Below, one piece after another: positions 1 to 11,925 of a stretch of DNA of 64,000 nucleotides. Position numbers and translations under genes: made by a program. Source of the stretch: Adiantum capillus-veneris (taxonomy: Eukaryota > Streptophyta > Polypodiopsida > Polypodiales > Pteridaceae); assembly GCA_014529385.2 (NCBI GenBank), contig CM043958.1, forward strand, positions 120,257,518 through 120,321,517, given 5' to 3'. Within the stretch, counting starts at the first letter, position 1, and each line of letters begins with the position of its first letter. A model generated the notes under the pieces. It was not told the DNA's origin and made no database searches. It saw only the letters and a list, made by a program, of their open reading frames with translations.

Positions 1-1342
1 GCATCCGCGGGTCCCTATCACCCGGCCGGGACATAGTCCCATTCAATCCCATTTTAGGGCAATGAATGAACCCGAGGTCAAAACATAGACCAATGGTTAT
101 TAGTCCTATCCGAAAAGGACCATCCCCCGTTTTATTCCACAGGTGAACATCTACGCCGACCTTTTTCAAGCATATAAGACAAAGTTCGCACTTAAATCTT
201 CTATGTTATACTAGGGCTATCCACGTCAAATCTTCTCGGTAAAGTTTTAATCCTACTTTAAATTTAGATTAAGTTCCTTGAGTTATAATCTCTTGCTTCC
301 TAGTTCATTTTAATCTTTAATCAAACAAGACCTTAAGAAATACAACAAGTCTCTTGGGAGTTTAGGATTTTGTCTCGGCGTAAGTTTCAAGTTAACCCCG
401 ACTTCGATGAATCCCATTTTGGTCCCTTTTCATCATTTGCCATCCATGGGAAATCTCCATAGAAGTGATGGGAGTTTTATGTTGAAGAAACACTGTCATG
501 ACATCCGTGAAGCTATCCCCTTACTCCCCCTTTGAATTTGCAAAACAAACTTAGACAAACTTGAAATGAACAATGCATATGCTTTCTACCATGAATTTTT
601 GATTTGGTGTGATCTATGTGTGGTAAACACAAAACTTTGAAATGCACCAACTTGAAATCTTGAGACAAATAATCAAGAAACTTCCTTTAAGTGCTTATGC
701 AAGAGTGAAACCCTTCCATGCATGGTAGTGTAAGAGTTGAAAATACGACATTCCTAAGAGTGGACATGCTAGTGTAGTGAAAAATGCTCATGTAATAGTG
801 TATGAATGACTAACAAATTCTTCTTTAAGAAGGAATTTAGGCATACCTTTGCTACAGTGGAGAGAATTAATTATGTAGCTAGAAGAGGCTTCTGGTTTTG
901 GGACTTTCCAATTGATAAGAGGGAGGAGGGGGGGGGGGGAGATAACCTTAATTGGAAGAAAAGTTTCACTTCCAAGGAAAAACTCCTTTGATTAAGATAG
1001 GGCTACCGTTCAAAACTTAACTCTCCTTGAGAGAATTAGTATTAACTTTATTGTATCACTAAACAAATCGTACACGCTTGCTCTTCCTCTCGTTGAAAGA
1101 AGAAAAATATTATCTCTTAAATTAAAGAAAAACATGTGAACCTTTCATAAGAGCATTCTTTTTAGAGTAAATTATAATGCCACTTTGAATAGAATGGTTA
1201 ATTCCAAAAAATTCCACTACTTAATTGCTCGTGATTATGTAGCAATTATCATGTGCATCTTAAAAATAAAAATATATATTTTTGGTGGGGTTTAAGGATA
1301 CTCATAGATATTAATCATCATCCAATATGCATGCTCTTTTAG
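1..1342. other. AT-rich intergenic DNA, no gene recognised
   Basis: No convincing coding sequence, RNA gene or element boundary is visible. The short open frames, such as the one at 806-991 containing a G-homopolymer, have no recognisable motif. The stretch is probably decayed repeat DNA, but nothing in it identifies a family. Confidence 0.4.
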
Positions 1343-1622
1343 TATGATCTCCAGTCACCTATGGTTAAAGAGAGTGCATTCTACTCTCTCTGTGCCATAT
1401 TAGTCTGGTAATCTAGAGAACAGAACTTGAAACATAAGTATGATCTCAAATCATCTATGGTTAAAGAGAGTGCTTTATACTCTCTCTCTGCCATATTAGG
1501 ATGGTAATCTAGAGAATGGAACTTGATATATAAATATGATCTCCATTCACCTATGGTTAAAAAGAGTGCTTTATACTCTCTCTATTCCATATTAGTCTGG
1601 TAATCTAGAGAACTTGAAACAA
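1343..1622. repeat. Three-copy 96-bp tandem repeat
   Basis: Units start at 1343, 1439 and 1535, giving an exact 96-bp period. Each starts with TATGATCTC and carries CTATGGTTAAA, an AGAGAG/CTCTCT segment, CCATATTAG and GGTAATCTAGAGAA. The third copy is cut short after AGAGAACTTGAAAC. The copies differ by scattered substitutions, so the array is not recent. There is no coding potential. Confidence 0.85.
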
Positions 1623-2079
1623 CAAAACTTGAAATAACATCGAGGTTAGTTGTTAGCAACATGGTTAGTTATGATTAGTAATGAACCATAATTAAAGGGA
1701 AACAACAATATTAAGTAGTTATTTCTTCTTCCCAAGCAAAAGGATTCCTTATGGAAAAATAAGAGCTTAAACATAAATTTATGTAAGCATGAAAGTACAT
1801 CACTTTCAAGCAAGTGCAAGAGCATAAAAAGAACAAGAAAACATTACCTTCGTGTGTGTATGGTGTAGTCTTCTCCTTGCTTTCGATGTAGTCGGCTCTT
1901 CACTTCACTTGAAGACCATTAATTTGGCTACTTGGAGTGAGAGAAAGGTAAGAGGTAAAAGGAATTCAAGCTATAGAAATATTAAGAATTAGGAGAGAGG
2001 AGATGGAGAGTGTAATGTGAAGAAGAAGATCAAGTTTTGACAAACTTGATTAGGGTTTTGGCCATGGCTTCTCTTGGAG

Positions 2080-2131
<52 letters not shown>

Positions 2132-2703
2132 GAGGTGTGTGTGTAAAAGAGGTTTGGCTATGGCTTTCTCAAGCTTACTCTCAAGTTTGCACCTTGAGAA
2201 AATGAAGGAGATAAGTTTTTATAAGTGTGTTCACTTATCTTAATACTTATCTTTCTCTAATAACTTACTTATCAAAACTTTCTCAACAAGTTACTTACTC
2301 ACTTTATCCTCATCTTCTCCTTTTCTCCTTTATCTTTTGCTTTTTCCTTTTCCCTTATCTTATCTTTTCTTTTATGCTAATTATCTCAAAATGAAATCTA
2401 ATTTCCTATGCATTGGTGATGTCCATGTTCCCATGGCATAAGCCGGAATTGTCTCGTTAGTATACCTTGCTGCATAAATTGAGCCCAAAAAAAAATTGAA
2501 CTTTTTTTTTCTATTATTTTCTTTTTCATCTTTTAAGTCAATGGCTTAGATGTGTTGGCCTTGCGTAAGGGCTAGAGGAACGCCCTTACAGTTCCTGGTT
2601 CTTTAAGTTCCCTCATTGGTTTTGAACCATAATCCATCTCTCTTGGATGTTGTACTTTTTATAGTGAGAGGGTACATCAAATTTCTCAGTGTTGGATTTC
2701 TCT
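1623..2703. other. Non-coding AT-rich DNA with a (TG)n microsatellite
   Basis: A (TG)n tract of about 49 bp lies at 2081-2129. The open frame across it (2037-2243) is an artefact of the dinucleotide run. The rest is pyrimidine-rich low-complexity DNA with no recognisable gene. Confidence 0.5.
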
Positions 2704-3394
2704 TCACTTTCCATCTCCGTTGTCCAAACTTCTTTCAACGTTTGTTTTAACTTTTTTATTCGTATTTTTGTTTAGTTGGACATTTTTTTTGATGTTTTGG
2801 CTGTGTCTTTGGGTTTCTTTTTGCTTTGCTTCTTTGGATTTGTTTGAAAAGACGTTAATTTCAATGGTTTTTTGGTGATTTCGTCTCGAACACAATCATC
2901 CACTTCCATGAGCATGAGGTATTGGTTTTTCTCATCAATCAAGGTATGGGTTTCTCAAATCACTTTTGTTGTTTTCTCATTTGTTTCATTTGATCTCCTT
3001 TGTCTCATCAATTTTGGTTAGGAAACTCGTAGAAGACTAGATCATCTCCTTTTGGTGCATTTTTGTTTTTTGAGCTACTTGAGAGTTTCTCTTCAACATC
3101 ATTTTCTAACTCTATCACTCCGCAAATCATGGAGCTCCTCATTGTTATCATCACGAACAAAAACTTTGTCTACTATTAGTTTTCTATCAATCATTTCAAG
3201 AGTTTCTATGGTGTCAGTTTCCTCTTTTGGTTCAACGATAGCATTTACATATGAAAGGGCATTATGTCATAACGATATTCATTGCAAAATGTTGTGGAGT
3301 TTATCTCATTTATGCAAACATCTAGAGTTGCCAATATCTATTCCCATCCAAAGTTACAAATAACTCCTCTTGAAATGGCTCTTTTATATAGTAT

Positions 3395-4983
3395 TTATCT
3401 TCTACAATCTTCCTTTTTTTGGCTTCCACATTCAGATGCTCCACACATCCAAAGATGCACTTGTTTCATCAACCAAGCAGGAAGTTGTGTTTCAAAATCC
3501 ATAGCTACATCAAAGTTTTCCATTGTGGTGCAATTTATGTCTCTGTAACTATAATCCTTTGTGGTAACCCTCCTTGTTATGTCCTTGTGTCTCAAGTAGA
3601 GGTGGTCATAATCCCAATCTTGAACCATTTTGAATTGATGCATGAATGGTCGTCCCAAAATAACCACAAAGTTGTTGCTTTTTCCAAAGTCTACTACAAC
3701 AAAAGTGTGCTTGTACTCAAGTTCACAAGAGGATACAATAATCTGTTCAAGCATTCGCAAGGGTCTCTCTAAAAATCCCGTTGCTAGTTACAACTTCATA
3801 CGCATTTTGAGTAGATCTTTCCCACTTCTCCCAAATTTCCCTTGTAGCAATGGCTACTCGAGCCTCGTTGTCAAGTATTGCTATCATCTTAACTCCCTTG
3901 TACTTTAGTGGTAAGGTGGTGTTTCTTTCTTCTCCTTTGTAATAGTCACCTACCTTATTCATCGCTACATGCTTTGTTTTTTGCCTCTCTGGTTGAGTTG
4001 TTTCCATGTTTTCATCTACAAATTTATCCTATGGAGGAATTTTCAATCCTATTTTTTTCGAGTTTTTGCTCATTTGTCCCCACCAATTGGTCTGACCTAT
4101 AGAAGTTTTACAAGATTAATGGTGCATGTTATAGAGGACAACATCAGTTTATACATGCTTTTATGTTAGTCATCTATGGAATTGGATTCCATTTAGATGG
4201 CACAATTCTCACCTCGGATTGTGTCTTGTGTTCCCCTATAAAACAAGGTAAAGTCCTTAAAGTCTTTGGTTTACTCTCTGCAGATAATTTTGTCCCTACA
4301 TCTTTGTACAATGGCTGTATATCCCCACTATATATGTCATGGTCCATGTTGATCTCAAGCATTGGTGCTTACTAAAATGTGGCACTATTGTCTTTCCTAT
4401 TTTTGATTTATCTCCCATAAGGATTGTGGCCGCGACTTGTCTACTTTAGGAATTGGCTGCATCTCATGAGACTTGGCTTCCTTCGTTGTGTTTGCCACTA
4501 CCCTCGTATCCAATGGCTTTTCATTTCTTGATATGCTTGGTTCACCCATGTTGTTTTCATTTAGTATAATTACGTTCTTTTTTTCTGGCACATGCACTAC
4601 TTGCTTAGGGATTTTCAATGTTTTTGGCTGCATTAGAGCTTGAATTGTCTCTATGAGCCTTCTACACATTTCCATTTGTTTGGTTTCAATTTCAAGATGC
4701 AAATAGGTCTACAATTTTTGTTCTAGTATTCGGTTGTTTTTAGCCTCTCCTTGTAGGCTTGCAGCATGGCATCTAAGTGCTTGTTCACTTGCTCAACCAA
4801 CACAGAACTGTATGATACTATTTTTTGCACTTTTTCTCCCTTGATGTTTTTTTTATTTTCTTGTTTATGTTTGAGTTGTTCCCTCGTTTGGTTTAGTTTT
4901 GTCTCTAAGTCCGTCTTTTTCTTCAGCCTCTTTGTTTTCATTCTATCATGTTTTACTTTCCATGATTTTCGTTGAGTCCTCAT
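3395..4983 (-). pseudogene. Decayed gag/aspartic-protease region of a retroelement
   Basis: Several minus-strand frames read in order from 4983 down to 3395. They start with a lysine/glutamate-rich coiled-coil-like segment (4983-4723), then gag-like linker sequence (4702-4397 and 4362-4174), then a retropepsin-like region split over two frames. The first half (4007-3747) contains ILDNEARVAIATREIW, which resembles the hydrophobic-D-x-G-A-x-V block of retroviral-type proteases but has N-E where T/S-G is expected. The second half (3760-3395) contains VVILGRPFMHQFKMVQDW, like the ILGRPF block near the end of these proteases. Frameshifts and loss of the D-T/S-G motif mark it as dead. I saw no convincing reverse transcriptase downstream (3390-2700), although short coding-like pieces remain there. 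Confidence 0.6.
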
Positions 4984-5169
4984 GACCCGCTTTCAAACCC
5001 GGTTTGTTCTAGATGTTCTAGCTTGTCTGCCATTGGCTTATTTTTTGCTACTTCCTGAGCTTGATCTCTAGTCACCACCTTGACAGCAATTGTTGGGTCT
5101 GACTTAGATCCACTAGAACAAGGTAAAACTCCAATGGCATTCACAGTCACTATTACTTGTTTTCTGGGT

Positions 5170-6317
5170 TTTTAGCACAGTGTTGGATGAGGTAATCCTT
5201 TGCACAACCATCACAATCTCTCTGTCCCTTGTGAAGGGGGGGCGAGCCCTCATTGTAGGAGCTAGAGAGAGACACACACACACCCTCACACAAGGCAAGC
5301 TTGGTACAAAGAAAGCATCTAGGACACAAGCTCCTCCTCATGTTGCCCTCATGGTATTCCTAAAGCCTATTGGTTGGCCTCCCAAGGGGTCCAATGATAA
5401 ATTAGTTAATTTAATTAAGTGTATGCATTTATCAAGTCCTCTCTCTCAAAGGGGAAAGGGGGACACTTGTCCCAAGGCTACCCTTGTTGCTTGATATGCA
5501 ATAAGCATGTGATTGGCCAGCAGGCTTGAGGAGGTCCAATCAAGTGCCAGATGGTGCTAGAACAAGGGGTCGACCAAACCAAGGAGGGGGCTAGCTTGGG
5601 GGGTATACTCTCTCCCACACACACACACGCACACACGCACACACTCATTGTGTGAAGTGAAAAGTGCAAGAGCTCCATCTCCTTCTCCAAGCTAGTAGGG
5701 ATGCTAAGAGCCTACACCAACACTCTTGGCTATGGAATGCAGGTCCAACCAAGAGTCGTGCTTCAATGCTTAAGCTTGCCATCTTCTCCATATTCATTAC
5801 TATGCTATTATGTATGCTAGCAAGAAGAGTGATGATAAGTGAGGAACTATTTCTTTCTCCTATGAATGTTTCTTCTTCCTCTTCCCTACCCTCATTCCCC
5901 ACTAGCTCTCTTCACCTTTGAAGGTGTTTGAGGCCTTGGGGCTGAGGCTGGGGATGGTTAATGCGTTTTACAAAGTATGTTATGTTCGTGATGCATGAAG
6001 TTTTCCATCTTCATTGAATCACTTAGGTCACAAGGAACACAAAGATTGTATTGTACCAAGTCTCTCTTGATGGGAGAATCTATAATACAAAAGCTTATTG
6101 GAGGGGGGACCGAAATCTGGTCCTCAATTGTTGTTAAGTTCTCTAAACTCTCTCTCTTGCAAAAGTATTATTCATGCCAAGTTAATTAAGTGTTAGGATT
6201 AAGTTGATACCCCTAAATAAGTTCACCCTCTATGTTCTCAAAGTAGTCTCACAAAAATGCTCACTCTAATTCTCTTAATTCTGTTATTCTCAAAGTTCAT
6301 AGGCCATTTTCATTACA
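5170..6317 (+). mobile_element. 5' LTR of Ty3/gypsy family E (copy 1)
   Basis: The right end is fixed by the sequence CATTACA followed at once by the primer site. The left end is approximate. The interval is homologous along most of its length to 16840-18100 and 28267-29700. Shared blocks include GAGCCTACACCAACA, CTCTTGGCTATGGAATGCA, CCAACCAAGAGC, CTAGCTCTC followed by a TTTGAAGG/TTCGAAGG block, and TCCCTTGATGGG. A (CA)n-rich tract lies at about 5618-5645. Short frames inside the LTR are not genes. Confidence 0.7.
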
Positions 6318-6330
6318 TTGGTATCAGAGC
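6318..6330 (+). promoter_or_regulatory. Primer-binding site, initiator Met tRNA type
   Basis: TGGTATCAGAGC at 6319-6330 directly follows the LTR end. This is the usual complement of the 3' end of plant initiator methionine tRNA and marks minus-strand DNA synthesis start for copy 1 of family E. Confidence 0.85.
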
Positions 6331-6721
6331 TATTGGTTTCTCTTTTCTTGCTTAAGAAGAGAGTCCTTAAGTTGTCCATGAAAGGTTGGACATGTTTATT
6401 GCAATAGGGTAAGTGGGATAGGGATCTATTATCTTGGTTGAGAAGGACTTAGTTCAAGGTACATCGTTTGGAACTATAGTCTTAATATGGAGCCTCTCGG
6501 GGCTTGCCTTTTGCTTAACTATTATTGAGCTACGAGCAAGATCAATAGGAACCATAATCAACCGAGCAATGTAAGACCTATCCACTAGTCTTTGCAATCA
6601 ATAGTATCTAAACCACGGGTGTGGCTTCTTGAGAACTGATTTTCAAAGGTAAAGAAGAGTAGCGACTAAGGTTTTTGAGGGTACCAAAGCACAAAGTAAT
6701 CTATACATAAGTTTAATTAAC

Positions 6722-8106
6722 ATGGCTGACAATAACCAAAGGAATAGAATGAACATTGATAAATTTGATTTTTCACATGAAGGTGCTAATGATGATGTCC
6801 CCCATGTTTGTCAATTATCTTGTTACTAGGTTGCAGCAAGCTATGGGAAACCCTGCTTTGCAAGCCAAAGTTACTCAACAACTTCGTGCTTATGGGATCT
6901 CCCTTCCTCTCCAAGAGGAGAGAGAGCTTAGGAGGCCTCTTGATAAGACCCCTAAAAGAAGACTCTCTCCCATACGAGAGGAGGAATCCAAAGAACGAGA
7001 AAGTAATGAATACCTAAGTTCCTCTGAAGATGTGGCTCCACGAAGACAGTAGTCTAAACGATCGCCAACTCCTCCCAAGAGAAAACGATCAACCCATAGT
7101 CCTTCTCTTTGTCATTCCAAAAGGAAAGAGAGGAAACAAAGGAAGAAAAGGGTAAGAAAGAGGTCAACTTCTTCTCCTTCTTCTTCACCTTCCTCCTCTT
7201 TTGATGAAAGCTACAGCTATTCTCTTAGAGAATACAAGAGGGGAGGACATCACAAATTTTACCCTGCATGGCGAAGGTCCAAAAAGCTCAAGAAGTTTAA
7301 AGAGGGATGAAATAGTATCTCTTTTCTCACCTATGATGGCACCTTTGGTGCTACCGACAAAGTATTGGCCTTTATCCAGCAATTTGATGTGGCCTTTGGA
7401 GATGAGGGCTTCATAGAGTCCTCCAAGCTATGCCATGTAGCTATGCACTTCCAAATATGCTTGTCAAAGGTGGGCTAGCCTTTGTAGCAATGGCGAAGCC
7501 GCAAAGACATGAAAAACTCTACAAGTTTCCATCATGAAGCAATTCCTTGCAAGCGATGAAAATGACAAAGTGCTTACCGAATGGCGGAGTTTGAAGCTTC
7601 TCTCCCATGAGTCTATCCACAAATATGTGGATAAGTTTTGGGATTTACATCACAAGGCTACTGTCAAGGCTACTGTCTTTTGAAAGGTAGACTTCATCAA
7701 GGAAAAGCAACAATTCTGTGTAGGATTACCTAAAGAGATGGCCGAGTACATGAACTCCCATTGAGCTGGTTCTATCACCCAAGTAATCCACCACACTATG
7801 GTTTCTTCGCCCATCAATTTCCAACAAAGGTCTAGAAGGAATGTCAAGCCCATGGAAAACAAAGAAAAAAGTGATGCAAAGGGGAAAACCAATGCCCAAA
7901 ATTCTTCCCAAGGCAATTCCAACAACAACATTCAGTCCAAGAAGAAGGGAGTTTACAAAGGTAAAAATAAATTCTCTCCTCAAGGGCTTGAAGCTTTTCG
8001 CAAGGATCGCAAATGTTTTAAGTGTGGGGAGCAAGGACATGGATATCGTTATTTCTCCAAGAGAAATGTCTGCAATGAGACTCCTAGAGCTTCCACTATC
8101 GAAGCG
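6722..8106 (+). pseudogene. Decayed gag of Ty3/gypsy family E
   Basis: A start at 6722 opens MADNNQRNRM, which parallels the MAD/MAE gag starts of elements A-C. The frame is soon lost and recovered (LQQAMGNPALQAKV at about 6828). A polar RS/RE-rich linker follows. A degraded capsid-like block at about 7330-7480 retains LAFIQQFDVAFGDEGF, comparable to LSFLQQFDKAYAGGNF in element A. A nucleocapsid piece at 7798-8109 holds CFKCGEQGHGYRYF, a CX2CX4HX4C knuckle whose last Cys is replaced by Phe. Multiple frameshifts and stops are present. No protease or reverse transcriptase follows, so this copy is truncated at its 3' side. Confidence 0.75.
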
Positions 8107-8138
8107 TAGACATCTGCACAAGCTAGCTAGCCACACAA

Positions 8139-8516
8139 TTGGTGCATATGCAATCAGAATCATTGTACATGTATTATAGCAGTCAGATCTACAATCGAGA
8201 GCTAGAATTGGAAGATCCAACAGATCCACCAATAGAAGCAAGTCTAATTGGAGAACCAAGTCAAAGGCAGTACAAAGTTCAAGATGGAGCAGTCTATAGC
8301 TTGATGCTCAGTGTTCTGAAAGAAGATGCCGACAATTTCGCGAGTATAGAAGTTGAAACTTCCCAGCAAGAGCTAGGGATGGACGAATCAGTTGAAATAC
8401 CACTAGTCATTATGCATTGCTCAGATTGTGGAAAAAAAGTTGAACATTTTCTAGAAGATTATCCAAGAAATCTAGACAACAGGGGTACGGCTATAGCAAA
8501 GCAAAGCATGCATTAA
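8139..8516 (+). CDS. Unrecognised 125-codon open frame
   Basis: The frame is rich in Glu, Asp and Ser and has no recognised domain. A central block (EPSQRQYKVQDGAVYSLM) is related to DSWDRQYQGEDSAIYSLT in the frame at 9139-9519, so both may be diverged copies of one coding repeat. It begins next to the end of the family-E gag remnant and could belong to an inserted unknown element. I do not assign a function, and it may not be expressed. Confidence 0.25.
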   Translation: MVHMQSESLYMYYSSQIYNRELELEDPTDPPIEASLIGEPSQRQYKVQDGAVYSLMLSVLKEDADNFASIEVETSQQELGMDESVEIPLVIMHCSDCGKKVEHFLEDYPRNLDNRGTAIAKQSMH

Positions 8517-9138
8517 ACTGGACATGCGAATCCCGATGTAAGTGCATCTAACTCATCACTTTTGGTGCAATCAGATGTTCATGCATTACCATTAGAAGCA
8601 CCAATAAATTTGCATGAAGATGCATAGGCGCATGAAAATCTTAAAATTGATTCTTTGAACAACAAATTCATGCATGAATTTAGTCAAAGTGCCAGATATC
8701 ACGGAATGTTGAAAAGACTATTAGGTTTGCAAATGATTCTGCATCCACTACCACAAGTATGCAATCATTCACCAGTCTAAGGGACATATCAATGCAAATG
8801 ATGTTAGCATTGTATGTCACACATAATTAATATGTACACTATGTAGACCAAGAAGGGCAATTGTACAAAAAGGATCAACCAATGTTTGAACGGCCCACAT
8901 ACTAGCTCACATAAGTGTGTCCATTGATAGATAAAAAGGATGGTTTATCTTTGAAGATAGAATCTATTAAAGCCCATCCTCTCTAGAGCTAAATGACATT
9001 ACCCGAGCAAACCTATAAATATGTTCAGAGCCAAACTCTCCTCCATAAAAAATCAAGCTGCGACGTTGTGACCAGACGAGCATCTAGTTTGTCCAAAATA
9101 GTCATAGATATAGATGAAATTCTAAGATCTATGATGCC
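8517..9138. other. Gap between two related open frames, nothing recognised
   Basis: AT-rich sequence with repeated ATGCA-type words. No open frame of note, RNA gene or element terminus was found. Confidence 0.35.
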
Positions 9139-9519
9139 TTGGGTCCTGAAACCACAAAAGCTCAGATCATAGGAGACTCATGGGATAGACAATATCAGGG
9201 TGAAGATAGTGCCATCTATAGCTTGACTTGGGAAATCATACGTCATGTTTCATGGAGATACATAGGCAACTATGCAAAAGGTCTACAGATGCCAAACATT
9301 AATAGTGCTACCCACAATATGCCTTTGTTGTCCCAAAAGGTGAGATCAAATCAAAACCAAACAATCTTGAGCCTAACTCATAACAAAGTTATAGTGATCA
9401 CCCTAGGGTACTTTCATTCTAGTGTGCACATTTGTATTCTAGAATACAATCCTAGAGCACTACTACAAGTCCAGAGCACTTGTATTCCAAAATACAAGTG
9501 CAAAGTACTTATATTCTAG
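9139..9519 (+). CDS. Unrecognised open frame related to 8139-8516
   Basis: Residues near the start (DSWDRQYQGEDSAIYSL) match the pattern of EPSQRQYKVQDGAVYSL in the upstream frame, indicating a common ancestor. The C-terminal third runs into a tandem/palindromic repeat (9438-9590) and is probably not coding. No known family is recognised. Confidence 0.2.
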   Translation: MGPETTKAQIIGDSWDRQYQGEDSAIYSLTWEIIRHVSWRYIGNYAKGLQMPNINSATHNMPLLSQKVRSNQNQTILSLTHNKVIVITLGYFHSSVHICILEYNPRALLQVQSTCIPKYKCKVLIF

Positions 9520-9590
9520 AATACAAGTGCAAAGTACTTGTCTTCCAAAATACAATTGTAGAGCACTTGTTTTCTCTAAAACAAGTAGCA
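9438..9590. repeat. Short tandem repeat with palindromic units
   Basis: Units of about 30 bp carry variants of GCACTTGTATTCCAAAATACAAGTGC or AGTACTTATATTCTAGAATACAAGT, split here only for description. Each unit is itself an imperfect inverted repeat, so the array could form hairpins. At least four degenerate units are visible. Confidence 0.6.
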
Positions 9591-10064
9591 TGCAACTCTA
9601 TTTGACATATACATGAAACTAGTACTTGTTTTTCAGAACACAAACTTCAAGCATAATTGAAAAAAGTTTAGTTCCACTTACTCGTTTCCTAGTAAGCATG
9701 GCACCTTTGAATATACTTCTTCTATCTTGAAATCCTTGCGTGCAAGTTTGAAAGCGTATTTCTTCTAATTGTGCATTCACAAATTGGTTTTCTTTCCCTT
9801 CTACAAGGCAATATACGATGTCTTGCGAGGTATTTTCTCTCACATCCAACAAAACGACCTACCATTTTGAAAACACTTTCCTCATGCACAACACAAATAA
9901 ATGGAGTAAGAGGTTCAATAATTGTTCGATTCCGCCAAAAAACACCTACTCAAATTGACCAAGAATGACCTTCATGCTCCTTGTGTTGTGCATGCTCCCA
10001 AAGGACTTGAACATCATGAGCTTATGGGTTTTTTTGTTTATGAGAGGTAGTAAGCATACCTCTA

Positions 10065-10411
10065 GAGGGAACAATGGATCTATCTAAATGTACCATCGGT
10101 AAAGTCTCATCAATACCTTGAGCTTGTTTTGGAAACTGATGAGCAGCTAACAATTGTCATCGAGGAGCACCACTTCCAAAAGTGGGAGGAGGTGGAAGAA
10201 GATGTCCTCTAGAATTTTCTCCGACTAGTGACACATGTACCCTAGGTGCTTGAAAGTGAGGGTTGATGGGAGAAGGTTTACTACACGATGGAGTGAGTGA
10301 ATTTGTATGACCTGAACCAATTGTAGTAGATGAAGATTGATTAGCAAGAGTAGATTGCTAATCTCTTTTTTGTTTCTTAGAAACACGAGCATCACCAAAA
10401 GGAAAATCCAT
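10065..10411 (-). pseudogene. Exon-like coding remnant, family unknown
   Basis: Reading leftwards from a start at about 10411 (MDFPFGDARVSKKQKRD), one frame stays coding-like for roughly 115 codons, interrupted only by a TAG soon after the start and a TGA further on. The segment is Ser/Pro/Thr-rich (for example LLPPPPTFGSGAPR). It ends at AGAG/GTATGC, a plausible splice donor. More decayed coding-like sequence follows at about 10020-9620, including WEHAQHKEHEGHSW. The layout suggests a disabled transposase gene, but I do not recognise a domain. Confidence 0.35.
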
Positions 10412-10992
10412 TACGAAGAAGAAGCTGCAAACATCAACAAAAGAACCATAAATTCTTGTAATCAAGCATACAGAATCCAAAATGTTTACTTAAAAACAAC
10501 AAGAAGCATATTAAATTTGTAAAAAATCAAACAAAGAAGATTAAAAAAATCCCTCATATTTTAATGCTTTCAAGAATCAAAATAAGAATTTATGTGCATT
10601 TAAACCAAAAAAGAACCAAAGCATGTCTTTATTTATGGCACAATAGATCTTTTATATGTTAACAAAATGATACCAAAAGCAAGTGCATCATGCTAATCCC
10701 ATCTCCGTTGCTCTAGTGTCCCAACAACAACAGGTACTACAAATAGTACTCACAGTGTCTCTTTGTGGAGTGGCTAGAGCAACACTCGACACTTGAATCT
10801 CCGAGACAACCACATAATCTCACAAATTTCATGCAACAAATGCTTACTTAACCAAGGAAGACCAAAGAGACTAGTTCATACTATCTAGCCTATCCTCATT
10901 TGGAAGTACATCAAGAACAAAAGAATCACTATTTCTTGGTTGATGTGTCCTTATGAAGGTTTGAGGCATTAAAATGGTTTGAAGGAGTCGTC
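10412..10992. other. AT-rich gap, nothing recognised
   Basis: Contains only short, low-complexity frames. No gene, RNA or element end can be supported. Confidence 0.35.
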
Positions 10993-11301
10993 TTGAGATC
11001 CCACCAGATACACACTTTAAATACAGCGGTACTTGTAGTTTTGTTTGATGGAATAAAAAGGGGGGTACCTAGGGCAGCAGCCAGGTCTTTCAAATTGCTC
11101 CCCAGCCACATTGGGAGGTTGACAAATTATACCCATACTGGACACATATCTTGGAATGCATCGGGGGATTCAAATGAGGGATCCCATGCGAGCACACACA
11201 TTGGTGCCCGGTTGGGGAATAGCGGGATTTTGGCTAAGACTTTGGCCACCGATGTCTTGTTACTAAATTGCATAGAGAAAAATCCTTTTGCCAAGTATTG
11301 A
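10993..11301 (+). CDS. Unrecognised 102-codon open frame
   Basis: The frame has mixed composition and no transmembrane segment, zinc-binding pattern or retroelement motif that I can name. It could be chance or a fragment of an unknown repeat. Confidence 0.15.
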   Translation: MRSHQIHTLNTAVLVVLFDGIKRGVPRAAARSFKLLPSHIGRLTNYTHTGHISWNASGDSNEGSHASTHIGARLGNSGILAKTLATDVLLLNCIEKNPFAKY

Positions 11302-11873
11302 GTGTTAGAAACACATCCTCCCTAATTCAGGACATAGGGACTATGAAGCCAATTAACTAGTTCAGCCCTGACAAGTACCCACCCATGAATCCGTGGATTT
11401 AATAACCTTGGTGAGTTGCTTCTTAATATAGCAGTATGCAATTAGTTGGACATGGTTGAGGGTATCAACCATGCTCACATTCGAAAGGCAAGTGGTTGAC
11501 GAGGGGACTTTTTACCAAGGCAACAAAACACATGTTGATAGTCACAAGAGTGTATTGCTTGAAGGGGACATATCCTTATAGCCTACACTTGATGGCAGCA
11601 TGTTGCACTAGCCAAGAAGTTGATATGGATGAATGTATGCATGGCGAGATCTCTCTTGTTACTATAATCTGCCCTTGCATCTTTGGTTGGGTAAAACATG
11701 TATGTTGAATGGGGTGTACTCTAGAAAGCACAAAAGTTTTTTATGAGCTTCCTTAATAGGTCTTTTCTTTTATATTTGCTTGCCTCCAATACAAGCAAAG
11801 GGCTCATTGGTTAAAATTGGAATGGAGGTATGAAACAGAGGCTAAGCATACATTTGCTTAAGTTCACCAAAGA

Positions 11874-11925
<52 letters not shown>

